Source: Heritagella caecorum (GTDB lineage Bacteria; Bacillota; Clostridia; Oscillospirales; Acutalibacteraceae). From it: a stretch of 64,000 nt of DNA. Position 1 is the first letter of the stretch, and every line of letters starts with the position of its first letter. The stretch lies in the NCBI GenBank assembly GCA_904419035.1, contig CAJFQL010000002.1:1-64000 (forward strand), given 5' to 3'. The position numbers were made by a program, and so were the translations under genes. The notes under the pieces were generated by a model. That model was not told where the DNA came from, made no database searches, and saw only the letters and a program-made list of their open reading frames with translations. Of the stretch, positions 24,674 to 34,278 are shown piece after piece.

Positions 24674-26446
24674 TTATTTAGCGCAGTTCGCTTTCAGCGT
24701 GGCCAGAGAATCACGCAGTTCCTTAGGCATATGATCGCCAAAGGTGGTGTTGTAATAGTTTTCGATTTCGTCGGCTTCTTTCGCCCACTTGTCTTTGTCT
24801 ACTTCCAGGATGGTCTTCAGGTCGTCGATGGAGAAGTCCTTCAGGCCTTCCAAGTTGATGTCTTCAGCCTTGGGCACATAACCGATAGCGGTTTCTTCCG
24901 CATCCACAGCGCCTTCTACGCGCTTAATGATCCATTCCACAACGCGCAGGTTGTCGCCGAAGCCCGGCCAAATGAAGTGGCCGTTTTCGTCCACACGGAA
25001 CCAGTTGACATTGAAGATCTTCGGAGCTTTGTCGCCCAGCTTCTTGCCCATGTCAATCCAGTGCTGGAAGTAGTCGCCCATGTTGTAACCGCAGAAGGGC
25101 TTCATGGCCATGGGATCATGACGCAGCACGCCAACAGCGCCGGTAGCAGCCGCAGTGGTTTCGGAAGCCATGATGGAGCCTACGAACACACCGTGGTTCC
25201 AGTCGCGGGACTGATACACCAGCGGGGTGGTGGAAGCACGACGGCCGCCAAAGATGATGGCGGAAATCGGTACGCCGGCACCCTTGTCAAATTCGGGGCT
25301 GATGCAGGGGCAGTTCTTGGCAGGAGCGGTGAAGCGGCTGTTCGGATGAGCGCCCTTCTTGTCGCTGGTCTTGCCGTTCCAGGGTTCGCCCGTCCAGTCA
25401 AGCGCATGCTCCGGCGGGTTCTTGTCCAGGCTTTCCCACCATACGGTGTTGTCGTCCAGGTTCTGGGCCACATTGGTGAAGATGGTGCCCTGACGGGTCG
25501 TAGCCAGTGCGTTGGGGTTGGACTTTTCGTTGGTGCCGGGCGCTACGCCGAAGAAGCCGTTTTCGGGGTTGATGGCATACAGACGGCCATCTTCGCCCTG
25601 ACGCATCCAGGCGATGTCGTCGCCGACGGTCCAAACTTTATAGCCCTTCACACGATAGCCTTCCGGCGGAATCATCATGGCCAGGTTGGTCTTGCCGCAA
25701 GCGGACGGGAAAGCAGCGGTGACATACTTGATTTCGCCCTGGGGATTTTCGATGCCCAGGATCAGCATGTGTTCAGCCATCCAGCCTTCGTTCTTGCCCT
25801 GGAAGGAAGCGATACGCAGAGCAAAGCACTTTTTGCCCAGCAGCACGTTTCCGCCGTAACCGGAGTTCACGCTGATAATGGTGTTGTCTTCCGGGAAGTG
25901 GCAGATATATCTCTTTTCTTCGTCAATATCGCACTTGCAGTGCAGGCCTTTTACCCAGTCGGTGCTGTCGCCCAGCACGTCCCACACGGCGTCGCCCACA
26001 CGGGTCATGATCGCCATGTTCAGAACCACGTAAATGGAGTCGGTCAGTTCCACGCCAATTTTGGCCAGAGGCGAACCGATGGGGCCCATGGAATAGGGGA
26101 TCACGTACATGGTACGGCCCTTGTAGCTTCCGCGGGCGATATCATACAGCATTTTATAGGCTTCCTGCGGGTCCATCCAGTTGTTGGTGGGGCCAGCTTC
26201 TTCCTTGGTGTGAGAGCAGATGAAAGTTCTGCCTTCCACACGGGCCACGTCGTTCACAGCCGTGCGGTGCAGATAGCAGCCGGGCAGCTTTTCCTGATTC
26301 AGCTTGATCATTTCGCCGGTCTTGCAGGCTTCGGCGCGCAGTTCATCGAGCTGCTCTTCCGTGCCGTTGATCCAAACGACCTGATCCGGATTGACGAGTG
26401 CTTTCATCTCGTCGATCCAAGCGAGCACACTTGCATTCTTTGTCAT
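24674..26446 (-). CDS. pckG: phosphoenolpyruvate carboxykinase (GTP type)
   Basis: A 590-residue GTP-dependent PEPCK interconverting oxaloacetate and PEP. In fermenting Clostridia it often runs toward oxaloacetate, feeding succinate/propionate. Seen: the P-loop SACGKTNLAMM (~270), the GTP-type motif around MRQGEDGRLYAINPENGFFGVAPGTN, and metal-binding HPNSRFTAP region. Length fits the GTP class (~600), not the shorter ATP class (~530). I start at MTKNASV (26446), with AAGGAG upstream; the in-frame extension to 26518 overlaps the promoter. Confidence 0.94.
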   Translation of the reverse strand: MTKNASVLAWIDEMKALVNPDQVVWINGTEEQLDELRAEACKTGEMIKLNQEKLPGCYLHRTAVNDVARVEGRTFICSHTKEEAGPTNNWMDPQEAYKMLYDIARGSYKGRTMYVIPYSMGPIGSPLAKIGVELTDSIYVVLNMAIMTRVGDAVWDVLGDSTDWVKGLHCKCDIDEEKRYICHFPEDNTIISVNSGYGGNVLLGKKCFALRIASFQGKNEGWMAEHMLILGIENPQGEIKYVTAAFPSACGKTNLAMMIPPEGYRVKGYKVWTVGDDIAWMRQGEDGRLYAINPENGFFGVAPGTNEKSNPNALATTRQGTIFTNVAQNLDDNTVWWESLDKNPPEHALDWTGEPWNGKTSDKKGAHPNSRFTAPAKNCPCISPEFDKGAGVPISAIIFGGRRASTTPLVYQSRDWNHGVFVGSIMASETTAAATGAVGVLRHDPMAMKPFCGYNMGDYFQHWIDMGKKLGDKAPKIFNVNWFRVDENGHFIWPGFGDNLRVVEWIIKRVEGAVDAEETAIGYVPKAEDINLEGLKDFSIDDLKTILEVDKDKWAKEADEIENYYNTTFGDHMPKELRDSLATLKANCAK

Positions 26447-26526
26447 GATTTTTCTTCTCCTTCCGGCCCAATGGCCAAATTGAGATACTATTCGTCTGTA
26501 TGAAAAGAAAACTTCCATACGGCTTC

Positions 26527-26555
26527 ATTATAACCCTTTGTGAAACGTTTCGCAA
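26527..26555 (-). promoter_or_regulatory. promoter of pckG with overlapping palindrome
   Basis: Minus strand TTGCGA (26550-26555), 17 bases, TATAAT (26527-26532). The perfect palindrome GAAACGTTTC (26542-26551) lies in the spacer and touches the -35, the form and place expected of a LacI-family repressor operator. Confidence 0.7.
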
Positions 26556-26651
26556 GAGGCTATTTCCTGTTAAGTTGCAGGGAATTGTAACTTTTTTATG
26601 AAAACCGTAAGGGTTCCCTTCTTCTTGTGTCGAAAAAGGCATGGGGCCGCC

Positions 26652-27665
26652 TTACGACAGCGTATCCACCGCCATATTGGCGCAGGCATTCAGGTCCATG
26701 CCGGCCAGGTTGCCTTTCAAAAATTCGTAGTACCCTTGGGAAGCGACCATGGCGGCATTATCTCCGCAATAGCAAAGTTCCGGCCGGTAAAACGCCAGGC
26801 CCCGGCGGTCGCATTCCGCCTGTAACCGGCGGCGCAGCAGACGGTTGGCTGACACGCCGCCGGCGATCACCACCGTTTTGGCGCCGGTCGCTTCCACCGC
26901 TTTCATCGTGCCTTTTACGAGGCAGTCCACCACCGCTTTGCGGTACGAAGCCGCCAGGTCGGGAATATGGATTTCGTCGCCCCGCTGCTCTGCATTATGC
27001 AGCAGGTTAATTACCGAAGTTTTCAGCCCCGAAAAGCTGAAGTCAAACGGGGCGCCGTCCACGCTGGGGCGGGGCAGGGTGTAGGCTTTGTCGTTACCGT
27101 CTTCGGCGACTTTGTCCAGATGGACCCCTCCGGGGTAGGGCATGCCCATGGCCCGGGCGGCCTTGTCGAACGCTTCGCCGGCGGCGTCGTCATGGGTGTG
27201 GCCGATAATATGCAAGGTAGTATAATCTTCGGCCTGGATTAAATGGGTGTGCCCGCCGGACACTACCAGGCACAAAAACGGTGGCTTTAGGTCCGGGTGG
27301 GTCAGATAATTGGCGGCCATATGGCTGCGCAGGTGGTGGACCGGCACCAGCGGCTTGCCGCTGCTCAGCGCCAGGCCTTTGGCAAAGTTTACGCCCACCA
27401 GCAAAGCGCCAATCAGCCCCGGCGCATAGGTCACGGCGATGGCGTCAATGGCGGAAAGAGGGGTATTCGCTTCTTCCAAAGCGCGGCGCACCACGCCGGA
27501 AATCGCCTCACAGTGGCGGCGGGAGGCGATCTCCGGCACCACCCCGCCATACAGTTTATGTTCTTCCACCTGGGAAGCAATAACGTTGCTCAGTACCCGG
27601 CGGCCATCTTCCACCACGGCGGCCGCGGTTTCGTCGCAAGAGCTTTCAATTCCAAGAATCAGCAT
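26652..27665 (-). CDS. tsaD: tRNA N6-adenosine threonylcarbamoyltransferase TsaD
   Basis: A 337-residue protein transferring threonylcarbamoyl to A37 of ANN-decoding tRNAs, with TsaB/TsaE/TsaC. Visible: GIESSCDETAAAVV at the N-terminus, the metal-binding HHLRSHMAA (His111, His115), VSGGHTHLI (~134), and VIAGGVSANRLLR (~266). The start at 27665 has AAAGGA 10 bases upstream and gives the canonical N-terminus; the frame's upstream ATG would add 29 residues covering the divergent promoter. rimI lies 3.6 kb away on the other strand, a loosened version of the common tsaB-rimI-tsaD cluster. Confidence 0.95.
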   Translation of the reverse strand: MLILGIESSCDETAAAVVEDGRRVLSNVIASQVEEHKLYGGVVPEIASRRHCEAISGVVRRALEEANTPLSAIDAIAVTYAPGLIGALLVGVNFAKGLALSSGKPLVPVHHLRSHMAANYLTHPDLKPPFLCLVVSGGHTHLIQAEDYTTLHIIGHTHDDAAGEAFDKAARAMGMPYPGGVHLDKVAEDGNDKAYTLPRPSVDGAPFDFSFSGLKTSVINLLHNAEQRGDEIHIPDLAASYRKAVVDCLVKGTMKAVEATGAKTVVIAGGVSANRLLRRRLQAECDRRGLAFYRPELCYCGDNAAMVASQGYYEFLKGNLAGMDLNACANMAVDTLS

Positions 27666-27750
27666 AATGAAAATCCTTTCGGTCTTGGTTTGCAGGCGGC
27701 CCCCGCAGTGTGTTTCTGCCGGGATTTTTACAAAACGCCGCATACGGTTC

Positions 27751-27789
27751 ATTATACCACTTATTTTTACCGCCGAAAAGTGCTATAAT
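27751..27789. promoter_or_regulatory. divergent promoter region tsaD / polA
   Basis: ATTATA at 27751-27756 reads TATAAT toward tsaD, and TATAAT at 27784-27789 points toward polA. Both -35 regions are poor. The polA leader is about 50 bases with GGGGAGG before the start. Confidence 0.45.
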
Positions 27790-27845
27790 AGGGGCGACTA
27801 TAGAGAAATAGCAGCCGTAAGGCTGTACCGCCGGGGAGGCTATGC

Positions 27846-30449
27846 ATGAAACTGCTTGTGTTGGACGGAAACAGCATCGTAAACCGCGCGTTTTACGGGA
27901 TCAAACTGCTTTCCACGAAAGACGGACAATTTACCAATGCCATTTACGGCTTTTTGACGATGTTAGAGCATATCCGCAAAGAGTGCGAACCCGACGGGGT
28001 TGCCATTGCGTTTGACCGGAAGGAACCCACCTTCCGCCATGTGGCCTATGCGGCCTATAAGGCCGGGCGGAAAGGCATGCCCGAGGAACTGGCCCAACAG
28101 ATGCCAGTATTAAAAGAACTATTGGGGCTATTGGGGTACCCCATGGTGGAGTGTGCCGGATGGGAAGCCGACGACATTCTGGGTACGTTAGCAAAAGCCT
28201 GCCGGGATACGGGCAACGAATGTGTGATTGCCACCGGCGACCGGGACAGCCTGCAGCTGGTAGGGCAGGGCGTGACGGTGCGCCTGGCGGTGACGAAATT
28301 CGGCCAGCCCCAGGTGACGCTGTACGATGAAGAAGCCATTCGGGAGCAGTACGGTGTCACTCCGAAACAGATGATCGACATCAAAGCCCTGCAGGGGGAT
28401 TCTTCCGACAATATTCCCGGCGTCAAGGGCATTGGTCCCAAGGGGGCGGGGGAACTGATCCAGAAATACGGCAGTGTGGATTACATTTACAAACACCTGC
28501 CGGAACTGGATATCCGTCCGGCCCTGCGCAAAAAATTGGAAGAAGGGGAAGAATCGGCCCGCCTGAGTTACGATTTGGGCACCATCCGGCTGGATGCGCC
28601 CATTGATACCGATTTGACGCATTACCATTTGCAGCCCGGTGACCGTGCGGCGGCCGCCCGGCTCATGGCCCGGCTGGAACTTTTTAAGTTGATCGACAAA
28701 CTGGGTCTGTCGGCTTCACCGGAACCCGCGGATTCTCCGGCGGAAACAGGCGAAGAAACCCTTCCCCAGGTGCTGGCAAGCGAAGATGCCGCCGCCCTAC
28801 TCCCCCGCATGGAAGAAAGCGGCAAAGCGTGCCTGCTGCCCATTTTTGACAGCGAGGGGGCCCTTTCGGCGCTGTACCTTGGCTGTGGGCAGGAATTTGT
28901 CAAAACGGGGCCGGATGTGGCGCTGCTGCGGGCGCTGTGCCGCAATGAACGCATCGAAAAATGCGTGTGCGACGCGAAACCCCTGTTTGCCTATTTGCTT
29001 ACCCAGCCGGAAAGCGGCGTAAAAACCGGCATCCGTCTGGAAAACCTCGGCATGGATTTATCCTTAGCCGGGTATCTATTAAATCCATCCGGCAGCGGGT
29101 ATGACCCCTTGCGCCTGATGCAGGAATATGGCCTGCCGGTGCCCGCCGGGGAGGACGACAACGAAAAAATTATTGTCGGTATGGACAGCCTGTGGCAGAC
29201 CCTGAAAGGGAAGCTGGAAGAAAACGGGCAAATGAAGCTGCTAACGGATATTGAGCTGCCCCTGTGCCGGGTGCTGGCCGTGATGGAGCGCGAAGGGTTC
29301 CTGGTGGATGCCGATGGCATCCGTGCGTACGGGGAGAAGATCCAACAGGCCGCCGAACAGGCCCAGCATGCCATTTGGGACGAAGTGGGATATGAATTTA
29401 ACGTCAATTCCCCCAAACAGCTGGGCGAAGCCCTGTTTGGCAAATTGGGCTTGCCCCACGGCAAAAAGACAAAAAACGGGTATTCCACCAATGCGGATGT
29501 GCTGGAAAAATTGCGGTACGAAAGCACAGCGGTGGAAAACGTCCTGCAATACCGCACCTATGCGAAGTTAAAATCCACCTATTGCGACGGGCTGCTGAAA
29601 GTCATCGGGCCCGACGGACGGATTCATTCCCGGTTTAACCAAACAGAAACCCGCACGGGACGGATCAGCTCCACCGAACCGAATTTGCAGAATATTCCGG
29701 TGCGTACGGAACTGGGGCGGGAAATGCGCCGGTTCTTCACGGCCCGGCCCGGTTGGGTGCTGGTGGATGCCGACTATTCCCAGATCGAATTGCGGGTGCT
29801 GGCCCACATGGCCCAGGATACCAATATGATCGAAGCCTTCCGGGAAAACCGGGATATCCACAGGGCTACCGCCGCCAAGGTGTTCCACCTGCCGGAAGAT
29901 ATGGTCACGCCTCTATTGCGCAGCCGGGCCAAAGCCGTCAACTTTGGCATTGTCTATGGGATTGGCGCTTACTCGCTGTCCCAGGATATCGGCGTTAGCC
30001 GCAAGGAAGCCGATGCGTATATCAACGGGTACCTGGAACTGTACAGCGGTGTGCGGGATTATATGGAGCGCGTGGTGCAGCAGGCTAAAGAGACGGGCTA
30101 TGTCCAGACGCTGTTCGGACGGCGGCGCTATTTGCCGGAACTGAGCAGCAGCAGCTTCCCCATGCGCGCGTTTGGCGAACGGGTGGCCCGGAATATGCCC
30201 ATCCAGGGCACGGCCGCCGATATTATCAAAATTGCCATGGTGCGGGTGCAGCAGCGGCTGGAAAAAGAACAGCGCCGGGCCCGGCTGATTTTGCAGGTGC
30301 ACGACGAACTGATCGTGGAAGCGCCGCAGGAGGAAGCCGATGCCATCGCGGACTTGCTGACCCAGGAAATGGAAGCCGCAGTAAATTTGTCGGTCCCCAT
30401 GAAGGCCGACGCCCATGTGGGAAAAACCTGGTATGATGCGAAAGGCTGA
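27846..30449 (+). CDS. polA: DNA polymerase I
   Basis: An 867-residue family A polymerase for repair and Okazaki-fragment processing. Domains: 5'-3' nuclease (1-~275, LVLDGNSIVNRAF, GWEADDILGT, SDNIPGVKGIGPKGA), a 3'-5' exonuclease-like fold (~300-470) and polymerase (~470-867). Polymerase motifs A (VDADYSQIELRVLAHM), B (RSRAKAVNFGIVYG) and C (LQVHDELIVE) are intact. The proofreading motifs are not: the DTET and NxxxD positions read like FDSEG and CDAKP, so proofreading is probably absent, as in many Firmicutes. It is followed 7 bases later by the RlmA-like gene. Confidence 0.96.
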   Translation: MKLLVLDGNSIVNRAFYGIKLLSTKDGQFTNAIYGFLTMLEHIRKECEPDGVAIAFDRKEPTFRHVAYAAYKAGRKGMPEELAQQMPVLKELLGLLGYPMVECAGWEADDILGTLAKACRDTGNECVIATGDRDSLQLVGQGVTVRLAVTKFGQPQVTLYDEEAIREQYGVTPKQMIDIKALQGDSSDNIPGVKGIGPKGAGELIQKYGSVDYIYKHLPELDIRPALRKKLEEGEESARLSYDLGTIRLDAPIDTDLTHYHLQPGDRAAAARLMARLELFKLIDKLGLSASPEPADSPAETGEETLPQVLASEDAAALLPRMEESGKACLLPIFDSEGALSALYLGCGQEFVKTGPDVALLRALCRNERIEKCVCDAKPLFAYLLTQPESGVKTGIRLENLGMDLSLAGYLLNPSGSGYDPLRLMQEYGLPVPAGEDDNEKIIVGMDSLWQTLKGKLEENGQMKLLTDIELPLCRVLAVMEREGFLVDADGIRAYGEKIQQAAEQAQHAIWDEVGYEFNVNSPKQLGEALFGKLGLPHGKKTKNGYSTNADVLEKLRYESTAVENVLQYRTYAKLKSTYCDGLLKVIGPDGRIHSRFNQTETRTGRISSTEPNLQNIPVRTELGREMRRFFTARPGWVLVDADYSQIELRVLAHMAQDTNMIEAFRENRDIHRATAAKVFHLPEDMVTPLLRSRAKAVNFGIVYGIGAYSLSQDIGVSRKEADAYINGYLELYSGVRDYMERVVQQAKETGYVQTLFGRRRYLPELSSSSFPMRAFGERVARNMPIQGTAADIIKIAMVRVQQRLEKEQRRARLILQVHDELIVEAPQEEADAIADLLTQEMEAAVNLSVPMKADAHVGKTWYDAKG

Positions 30450-30455
30450 GAAAAC

Positions 30456-31301
30456 ATGAAAAAAACCGACTGGATTTGCCCGCTGTGCGGCGCGGCGCTG
30501 ACCGAAGAAGACGGTGCGCTGCGCTGCCCGGGCGGCCACAGTTTTGATAAAGCCCGGCAGGGGTACTGCCACCTGTTGCCCGTCCAGCAAAAGCACGCCA
30601 AAAATCCCGGGGATAACCGGGACATGGTACAGGCCCGCCGCCGGTTTTTACAAACCGGGGGGTATGCCCCCTTTGCCGAAAAACTTCGGGAATTGGTGAC
30701 CGATGCACTGCGGGGCAAAGAAAACCCGCTCCTTCTGGATGTGGGGTGCGGCGAAGGGTACTATACCGGTTTTCTGTATGACGGGCTGCAAAAGGAAAAA
30801 ATTCCGGCGCGGGTAGCCGGGTTTGATATTTCCAAAGAAGCGGTGCGCCTGGCGGCCGGGCGGTATAAGGGGATTTCGTTTGCCGTAGCCAGTTCATTTG
30901 CCATTCCGGTGGCCGACGGGGCGTGCGACTGCGTGACGGAAGTTTTTTCGCCCCTGGTTCCCGAAGAATTTCGCCGGGTGACAGCGCCGGGGGGCACGCT
31001 GATTTTGGCGGTGCCGGGCCCGCGGCATTTGTGGGAACTGAAAGAAGTGCTGTATGACGCCCCTTACGAAAACGAGCGGAAAGATACCTTTTTTGACGGG
31101 TTTACTTTTGTGGGCCGGGAAGAGGTCCGAACCCGGCTGACTCTTGACACCCCCCAGGTGATTCACGATCTATTTGCCATGACGCCGTATTACTGGAAAA
31201 CCGGGGAAGAAGGCAGCCGCCGGTTGCAGGCGCTGCCGGAATTGGAAACAGAAATCGCATTCGATTTTCTCGTGTACCGCCGAGAGGAGGATCCACCGTG
31301 A
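30456..31301 (+). CDS. 23S rRNA guanine-N1 methyltransferase (RlmA type)
   Basis: A 281-residue SAM-dependent methyltransferase. An N-terminal zinc site (CPLC at 7-10, CPGGH at ~25-29, H as ligand) leads into HSFDKARQGYCHLLP, then ARRRFLQTGGY, both typical of RlmA(I)/RlmA(II). The SAM motif LLDVGCGEGYYTG is at ~92. The family methylates G745 or G748 of 23S rRNA, and the G748 form confers tylosin tolerance; which one this is cannot be told. Its stop overlaps the rimI start by four bases. Confidence 0.86.
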   Translation: MKKTDWICPLCGAALTEEDGALRCPGGHSFDKARQGYCHLLPVQQKHAKNPGDNRDMVQARRRFLQTGGYAPFAEKLRELVTDALRGKENPLLLDVGCGEGYYTGFLYDGLQKEKIPARVAGFDISKEAVRLAAGRYKGISFAVASSFAIPVADGACDCVTEVFSPLVPEEFRRVTAPGGTLILAVPGPRHLWELKEVLYDAPYENERKDTFFDGFTFVGREEVRTRLTLDTPQVIHDLFAMTPYYWKTGEEGSRRLQALPELETEIAFDFLVYRREEDPP

Positions 31302-31756
31302 TTACACTCATGGAAGAACGCCATATTCCGGCGATCGCACAGCTGGAGCAGGCCTGTTTTGCCCATCCGTGGAGCGAACAGGCACTGCGGGAGGAGCTGG
31401 AAAACGAACAGGCCGTCTTTTTTGTGGCGGAGGACGAAACCGGCCGCCTGATGGGGTACACCGGCATGCATGTAGTGCTGGGGGAATGTTACATGGATAA
31501 TCTGGCGGTCGATCCGTCATTTCGCCATAAGGGCGTGGGCCGGGCGCTTTTGCAGGCGCTGATCGATTGGGCCCGCGCCCACAAAGGTGTATTTCTCACC
31601 CTAGAAGTGCGTCCCAGCAACGAAATCGCCCGCCGGCTTTATACGTCCATAGGGTTTCGGGAGGTAGGACGCCGCCCGCGGTATTACACCGACCCCACCG
31701 AAGACGCTTTGCTTATGACGGTTCTTTTCGATACGGCCGTTCCATCAACGAAATAA
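31298..31756 (+). CDS. rimI: ribosomal protein alanine N-acetyltransferase RimI-type (GNAT)
   Basis: A 152-residue GNAT enzyme. The acetyl-CoA loop reads RHKGVGRALLQALI (~72) and the strand LEVRPSNEIARRLYTSIGF (~97-115) is the RimI signature. It acetylates the S18 N-terminus in E. coli; in many Firmicutes it lies with tsa genes. GTG start (GTGATTACACTC) overlaps the upstream stop, with GAGAGGAGG just before it. Confidence 0.86.
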   Translation: MITLMEERHIPAIAQLEQACFAHPWSEQALREELENEQAVFFVAEDETGRLMGYTGMHVVLGECYMDNLAVDPSFRHKGVGRALLQALIDWARAHKGVFLTLEVRPSNEIARRLYTSIGFREVGRRPRYYTDPTEDALLMTVLFDTAVPSTK

Positions 31757-31772
31757 AAGGAAGAGTAGTGTT

Positions 31773-32771
31773 TTGAACAGAAAAATTGGAAATTTAACCC
31801 TCGACAGCCGCGTCATTTTGGCGCCTATGGCCGGTGTAACGGATCGTTCCTTCCGCACATTGTGCCGGCACTTTGGGGCGGCGTATGTGGTGACGGAAAT
31901 GGTCAGCGCCCGGGCGCTGCAATTCCGCGATAAAAAAACGGCCCGGTTGATGACTTTGGGGGAAGAAGAGCGCCCGGCGGGCATTCAGCTTTTTGGCGAT
32001 GATCCGGCCATTATGGCGCAGGCAGCCGAAAAGGCTATGAAATTTAACCCCCAGCTCATCGATATCAATATGGGGTGTCCGGCGCCGAAAATTGCCAACA
32101 ACGGCAGTGGCAGCGCCTTGATGAAAGACCCCGAAAAGTGTGGCCGTATGGTGGAAGCCGTGAAAAACGCCTGCGATGTGCCGGTGACGGTAAAAATCCG
32201 CAAAGGCTGGGACCGGAATCATGTAAACTTTCTCGAAGTGGCCAAAATCTGCGAACAGGCCGGGGCCGATGCCATTGCGCTGCACGCCCGCACCCGGGAC
32301 CAGATGTACCAGCCGTCGGCCGATTGGAACAGTATCCGGCAGTTGAAACAAGCGGTGTCGGTGCCGGTGATCGGCAACGGGGATGTGACCGACGCCCAGT
32401 CGGCGTGCCGTATGCTGGAAGAAACCGGCTGCGATTTTCTGATGGTGGGCCGCGGCGCCATGGGGAACCCGTGGATTTTCCAGCAAATTAACGTGTATCT
32501 GACCGAATCGTGCCGCATCCTGCCCGGGCCCGGCATCGCCGAGAGGCTGGTGGTGATGGTGCGGCATATCCGCGCGTTGTGCGAAGAAAAAGGGGAAAAT
32601 GTGGGCATGCGGGAAGCACGCAAACATGTGGCCTGGTACCTGCACGGATTGCGCGGCGCTGCAGGATATCGACGCCGGGCCGGGGAACTGTGTACGCTCG
32701 ATGATCTGGATAAGCTGGTGGAAGAGGTATACCGCCGGTACCGGGACGAAGAAAAAAGGGAAGACGCCTAA
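31773..32771 (+). CDS. dusB: tRNA-dihydrouridine synthase (DusB type)
   Basis: A 332-residue FMN TIM-barrel reductase making dihydrouridine in tRNA. N-terminal LAPMAGVTDRSFR, active-site Cys in NMGCPAPKI (~100), FMN-binding VKIRKGWD (~140) and HARTRDQMYQ (~170), VIGNGDVTDAQSA (~195) and VGRGAMGNPWIF (~222) are visible. Start is TTG at 31773, 8 bases after AGGAAGAG; no ATG fits. 16 bases after rimI, so same operon. Confidence 0.93.
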   Translation: MNRKIGNLTLDSRVILAPMAGVTDRSFRTLCRHFGAAYVVTEMVSARALQFRDKKTARLMTLGEEERPAGIQLFGDDPAIMAQAAEKAMKFNPQLIDINMGCPAPKIANNGSGSALMKDPEKCGRMVEAVKNACDVPVTVKIRKGWDRNHVNFLEVAKICEQAGADAIALHARTRDQMYQPSADWNSIRQLKQAVSVPVIGNGDVTDAQSACRMLEETGCDFLMVGRGAMGNPWIFQQINVYLTESCRILPGPGIAERLVVMVRHIRALCEEKGENVGMREARKHVAWYLHGLRGAAGYRRRAGELCTLDDLDKLVEEVYRRYRDEEKREDA

Positions 32772-32795
32772 AAAGTAGGAAAGGTAGGGGACAGA

Positions 32796-33287
32796 GTGCC
32801 GGATATTTCGTCATTATCGACTACCTTTTCGGTGCGCAGGCTGGACGAAACCGATATCCCGTGGCTTTATGAGCTGTGCCGGGGCAACCCGCTTTTTTAC
32901 CGGTATCATCCGCCGTTTGTCACAGTCGAAGACCTGAAGGAGGATCAACAAGTTCTGCCCCCCGGGAAAACGAAAGACGATAAATATTACATCGGGTTCT
33001 TTTCGGAGGAACAGCCCATAGCTGTCATGGATCTGGTTCTCGGGTATCCGCAACCCGATACAGCCTTTATTGGCTTTTTTATGATGGAAGCAAAGTGCCA
33101 GGGGAAGGGGATAGGCTCCGGGATCATTGGAGAAGTATGCACCGGCCTTGCCCAGTGGGGGTACCGCCGGGTGCGGCTGGCAACCGACCGGGAAAATCCC
33201 CAGAGTAACGCCTTTTGGCAGAAAAACGGCTTTCTTTTTGTGGAAGAAAAGGGACCGTATTTCTTGCGGGAACGAAACATATCGTGA
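32796..33287 (+). CDS. GNAT family N-acetyltransferase
   Basis: A 163-residue GNAT protein with acetyl-CoA motif CQGKGIGSGIIGEV (~95) and a C-terminal ATDRENPQSNAFWQKNGF stretch. Substrate unknown. GTG start with AGGTAGGGG upstream. It ends the polA-rlmA-rimI-dus run, before a bidirectional terminator. Confidence 0.8.
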   Translation: MPDISSLSTTFSVRRLDETDIPWLYELCRGNPLFYRYHPPFVTVEDLKEDQQVLPPGKTKDDKYYIGFFSEEQPIAVMDLVLGYPQPDTAFIGFFMMEAKCQGKGIGSGIIGEVCTGLAQWGYRRVRLATDRENPQSNAFWQKNGFLFVEEKGPYFLRERNIS

Positions 33288-33300
33288 TCGGATAAAACAA

Positions 33301-33337
33301 AAAAGGTACCGCTTTTTAAAAGCGGTACCCTTTTTTG
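33301..33337. terminator. bidirectional terminator
   Basis: GGTACCGCTTTT pairs with AAAAGCGGTACC, followed by a T-run on the plus strand and preceded by an A-run. Ends the acetyltransferase transcript and faces the convergent methyltransferase gene. Confidence 0.88.
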
Positions 33338-33393
33338 TTATCCAGCAAAATTCCTGTATCCGTGGACGGTAAGTAAGGTGCCGAATAGAGGGC

Positions 33394-34209
33394 TCACGTT
33401 TCAGGCTTACGTCCTATATACATAGCGTGTTCCGAAAAGGCCAGAAACTCGGGGAGATCCAGAAGTTTTTTGCCCAGTTCAATCCACAGGTCATATTCCT
33501 CTTTAGGAAAGGTTTTCAGTTGATTTTCATTTAAAGCCAAAATTCCTTCCTGCCCAAAAAGGTGTAGCTTTTCCAGCCCAAACGGCTTCATGAACGGTTC
33601 AATTTGGTGTTGGTTTATAAAACACACGGATGTAAAAGCCGGTCCGGTGTAAGAGGTCCGGTTGGTAATGGAATCCAGCAGTTGGGCAATTAAGGAGTTT
33701 TTTACGTCCTCCGTTAAATAACCAGGGCCGTTTTTTAAATCGTAAATCAAGCCGGCAAAATCCAAGATGAAGGAGCCGTAAAAATTGCCCCCGGGTTTTA
33801 CATGTTGTAAAGCGAGCTGAACGGCTTTCTTTCGGTCGGCTTCTTCTGTCAGGTGGTAAAGCGGTCCCATCAAAAACACATGGTCATACATTCCCAAATC
33901 CATGGAATCAAGATCGAGGCAATCTCCCACTTTCATTTGAATTGTGACCCCATTTTCTGCGGCTTTTTCTTTGGCCAAAGCAATGTTGCCGGGGGATAAG
34001 TCGACAAGCGTGACGTCGCAATTTTTCTTGGCATAATAGATGGAATACCGGCCAGGCCCGCCCCCAATATCCAGAATTTTGTCACCGGGTGCAATATAAG
34101 CATCCATGCGATAAGTCGTAAAAATAAATTCGAACGGATGCTTGTTTAAACGATCCCATTCCATGTGGGCGTTTTCATCATAGTATTGTTTTACGGCTTC
34201 TTGGTCCAT
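33394..34209 (-). CDS. class I SAM-dependent methyltransferase
   Basis: A 271-residue methyltransferase. The SAM pocket is ILDIGGGPGRYSIYYA (~45-60), then VTLVDLSPGNIALA (~68), GDCLDLDS (~96) and FLMGPLYHL (~112). The last third is less conserved and probably holds the acceptor site. Substrate unknown. AAAGGAG lies 10 bases before the ATG. It stands alone between two terminator/gap regions and is more AT-rich than its neighbours, which may indicate separate ancestry. Confidence 0.82.
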   Translation of the reverse strand: MDQEAVKQYYDENAHMEWDRLNKHPFEFIFTTYRMDAYIAPGDKILDIGGGPGRYSIYYAKKNCDVTLVDLSPGNIALAKEKAAENGVTIQMKVGDCLDLDSMDLGMYDHVFLMGPLYHLTEEADRKKAVQLALQHVKPGGNFYGSFILDFAGLIYDLKNGPGYLTEDVKNSLIAQLLDSITNRTSYTGPAFTSVCFINQHQIEPFMKPFGLEKLHLFGQEGILALNENQLKTFPKEEYDLWIELGKKLLDLPEFLAFSEHAMYIGRKPET

Positions 34210-34278
34210 GTTCTTGGCTCCTTTCTTTAGGTAAAATGATGGGAAAGCGGCCGATATTCCTACCGGAGGATTTATTCG

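Noticed and set aside
24731..26503. 590-codon plus-strand frame opposite pckG
   Set aside because: It is a mirror of the PEPCK gene without ribosome site or recognisable domain.
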